Assembly: GCA_013399875.1 (NCBI GenBank)
Contig: VXAZ01009369.1
Span: 434,001-498,000, forward strand
Origin: Gymnorhina tibicen
Lineage: Eukaryota > Chordata > Aves > Passeriformes > Artamidae
Length of the DNA: 64,000 bases
Reading direction: 5' to 3'
Made by a program: the position numbers and the translations under genes. Below, in pieces: positions 61,579 through 64,000 of this stretch (within the stretch, counting starts at the first letter, position 1; the number at the start of each line of letters is the position of its first letter). The notes beneath the pieces are model-generated. The model had not been told where the DNA came from. It saw only the letters and a program-made list of their open reading frames with translations, and did not search any database.

Positions 61579-63284
61579 TGGTTATTCTTGGCTAAAGTCA
61601 GAAGATGAAAGAAAAATAATGAAACTTTTTTTTCTCTCCTAGGGGCTATATACCAGGAGGTTCTGTGACTTCAGTTCGTGCTTGTATTGCAGTGACATGA
61701 CTGTTGTTGAAGGACCCTTGTTACATGGTTTCTTATAATGTTTGCATTTATATATTCCTCTGGAAATGTTTATTAAAGTTATGAAACCATGAAACCACAT
61801 ATATTTAAAGGGAAAATTAACATAAAACATGAAAAAAATTAGTTTCAATTTCAGTTCTTGAGCTTTTTATTTCATTTTATACATTTGTTTTCCTTTTTAA
61901 AGTATGTTTGTATCTTGATCAGGATGTATTTCCTTTTTTTGTCTAAGCCTTTATCAATGTTAAAGAAACAAATGACCTACAAATTGCTCCTCTAACAATA
62001 AGGGTAAATTTCTCCATCTTAGTCAGGGCCCCAGTTGTCTTACCAGTGCTTTCCATCAGATGAAAGAACACAAGTTATATTATTATGCTTATTAAAGTAA
62101 GACTAATTCTGAGTTTGAGCTCAATGTTGAGTAATACACAAGCATATTTTGAGAAGCAGTTGCTGTCTCTAGAGAGGCAAGAGGGGCAAAAGGCAGGAGG
62201 TGTGGGTGAGTGAAATTGCAGAAACTCTGCATCGCAAAGAATACTCATACCCCAAAGCCTTGAGGCTCATTACTAGGTCCCTTAGCACCCAGGATGGCAA
62301 AAACCCGCCAAAATCTCTTGGTTTGATGAAAAACCATACCTTGCAGCAATCTCACTTTTCTGCTTTACCTGGTCCTGCTCTGAAACTGTTAGTTGTCTGT
62401 AAAAGTTCCTCCAGTGTATCTTGTTTCTCACCCCTGTCCAACAGTGAGATGCATTTCCTCTATACCTCACCTGGTCTAATGCCTCCTACTTTTTGTGCTT
62501 ATCTCCATTGTCTCCCCTCTGACCTGTCAGGTTCTTCTTACTTTCCTCTGCCCTGCTGTTGGTGGGACAGGGTGCTTTTGGCAGTGTTTCTGGGCTGCCT
62601 CCTTGTGTAACACCCCACTCCCCAATGCCTCCAACATCCAGCACCTCTATTAACCTTTCCTGACAAGATTGGCTTCCTGTGCCTCTCGTTCATGAAATGC
62701 CTCTTATGGAGGGAAGGGACTGGGACATTTATTTCCCTCTGCTGTCAAGCCTGTTGCTGCCTCTGTGAGCCTTTGGAGATTGGAGAGGCAGAATTATCTC
62801 CCATCTCTTTGGGGTGACTGGCTCCCCTTCATATTCTTCCAGTTTATCTGTGATCCTTATTCCTTAGGTCCTCTAAACATTACAGCAATTTGCAGTGTTT
62901 CTTGGGAGATCCCAGGATGTTGTTCTTAGACGGGAAATATTAAAGATTTTGCACAAAACTTATTGAAGACTCCATGGGATTCTTTTTGGTCTTTGAAAGC
63001 ACTCAAGATCTAGCTCCACATTTTCCAAATATTTGGGATTAAGTTTTTTGCGATTCTGTATCCCCTGGAATGCATGTCTTCAAAACTGTGGCCCATATTG
63101 CTTATGATAGAGAAAAAAGTCTAATGAAAGGAGCTTCACTCAGGTTTGTATGCAATGGGGAATTGCTACCAGAGTCTTTGGAAGTCAGCCTAGAGTGAGG
63201 ATAACTTCCACATTTTTGTTAATTGTCTTTGCCTTTTCTACACACTTTGCTAATTTCTTATGCATGCTTTTTTTTCCCCCCCAG
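61579..63284. other. non-coding sequence
   Basis: No gene is recognised. A 136-codon frame at 62200-62610 is Leu/Ser/Pro-rich, lacks domains and lies in pyrimidine-rich DNA. Confidence 0.5.
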
Positions 63285-63354
63285 CATTGATAATTTGCTC
63301 AAAACTTGGTTAAATGACAATAATTCTATGGGCAATTTAACCACATTATTTTAG
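63285..63354 (+). other. short exon-like interval with in-frame stop (unverified)
   Basis: A very strong pyrimidine tract (T8C7-type) and CAG end at 63284. One frame (first codon 63286) is open for 22 codons to TAG at 63352-63354. Too short to judge. Confidence 0.08.
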
Positions 63355-64000
63355 ATGAAATTAGAATTTACTGTCTAGCCTAATACTGTGGTAAGACAAA
63401 AAAAAGAAATATTTGAGCATCCTGTTAGTAATGGGTAAACTAATTTCATCTCAGCTGAAGAAACATTTTGAAGAATCTTTTTTTTTTCCCTGGAATTAAC
63501 AACATGGAAAATCAGGATCTAGGCTTGCTTTCTTCAAATTAGTCCAGTGTAATAACTCAGAAACTGTCTGGTGCAGCTGAGAGAAGAATCTGATCCTTGT
63601 ATTTCTGCTGAATTGTGCTCTCACAAAGAAAAATGGAAATAAATGAGAAAAACAGACTCAATTTACTAACAGTCTTCATGACACAATTTCCATAAATTGT
63701 GCTAATAGAGCAATTTATAAAAATTGTGGTAGTATATTAAGGAGAATAATTTACAAAATCCTTTTAGAATAATAAGCTAAGAATTGTTGGTAATGCATCT
63801 ATATTTTCAAATATTGTTTATGTATAAAACAAATTGACTGTCTGTTCTTGTTTACTCTATGTTATGTTAATACCAAGTATAGACAAGTGTGAATAATGAA
63901 ATACTCAGATTTTTGTTTATCTACAAATTGCATTGATGGTCAACATGTATTTTAGATGCATCACACTTTTTTATGAGAGAAAGATTTCTCAGCTGGACCA
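63355..64000. other. AT-rich non-coding sequence
   Basis: Nothing recognisable. AT-rich with short A and T runs. Confidence 0.55.

Noticed and set aside
62200..62610. 136-codon frame, Leu/Ser/Pro-rich
   Set aside because: It lies in pyrimidine-rich DNA that lacks stops by composition. No domain or conservation signal is readable.
1..64000. CRISPR arrays, bacterial operons, phage or endogenous retroviral genes
   Set aside because: No regularly spaced repeats, no long dense reading frames, no LTR pairs, and no gag, pol or env-like frames were seen. The repeat content is that of a bird genome.

Overview
The window looks like non-coding DNA from a bird macrochromosome: intergenic or deep intronic, AT-rich, low in repeats, with no complete gene that I can recognise. 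The avian call rests on the interspersed repeats. The three clear ones (38.5-39.1 kb, 48.8-49.4 kb, 61.1-61.5 kb) are all 5'-truncated CR1 LINEs ending in the usual CR1 tail of short ATTCTATG/ATTCTGTG-type units. There is no L1, Alu-like SINE or dense DNA-transposon load. Several degraded MIR/L2-type remnants (about 2.4, 11.5, 21.6 and 28.5 kb) also suit an amniote with slow turnover. Two isolated Ns (25795, after a 30-T run, and 29950, at the edge of a CpG island) look like assembly ambiguities. A crocodilian or turtle is not formally excluded.

Layout. 1-10.5 kb: AT-rich, with a 26-bp tandem duplication, a polypyrimidine tract, an MIR-like remnant and two weak exon-like stretches. 10.2-10.8 kb: an RFX X-box-like site, then a recursive-splice-like motif beside SOX and POU motifs. 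12.7-12.9 kb and 20.6-20.8 kb: two well-bounded exon-like intervals. 21.5 kb: an inverted pair of RFX half-sites. 26.7-27.3 kb: a cluster of octamer and homeodomain motifs that looks like a conserved enhancer. 29.85-30.24 kb: the only convincing CpG island, holding a strong CTCF-type motif. 34.6-34.95 kb: another enhancer-like AT-rich block. 35.4 and 37.2-37.9 kb: further exon-like intervals. 38.5-39.1 kb: CR1 (+). 44.0-44.15 kb: a TATA-type core promoter followed by an ATG and a signal-peptide-like reading frame. 47.7-48.75 kb: a GC-rich block running into CR1 (-) at 48.8-49.4 kb. 49.86 kb: a perfect 12-bp inverted repeat whose arms each carry a CAGCTG E-box. 53.4-53.75 kb: a second, weaker GC-rich block. 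61.1-61.5 kb: CR1 (+) with a 10-bp hairpin just downstream.

Protein coding. Every long open frame is below 150 codons, and none shows a family motif I recognise apart from the CR1 reverse-transcriptase remnant. A frame of that size is about what chance gives in 64 kb of AT-rich DNA. I therefore annotate no confident host CDS. Exon-like intervals are listed at low confidence because pseudo-exons with good splice sites are common in vertebrate introns. There is no sign of bacterial, phage, CRISPR or viral genes. The window is best read as a regulatory and structural landscape: a CpG island with a CTCF-type site, a few enhancer-like blocks, and a TATA promoter candidate.
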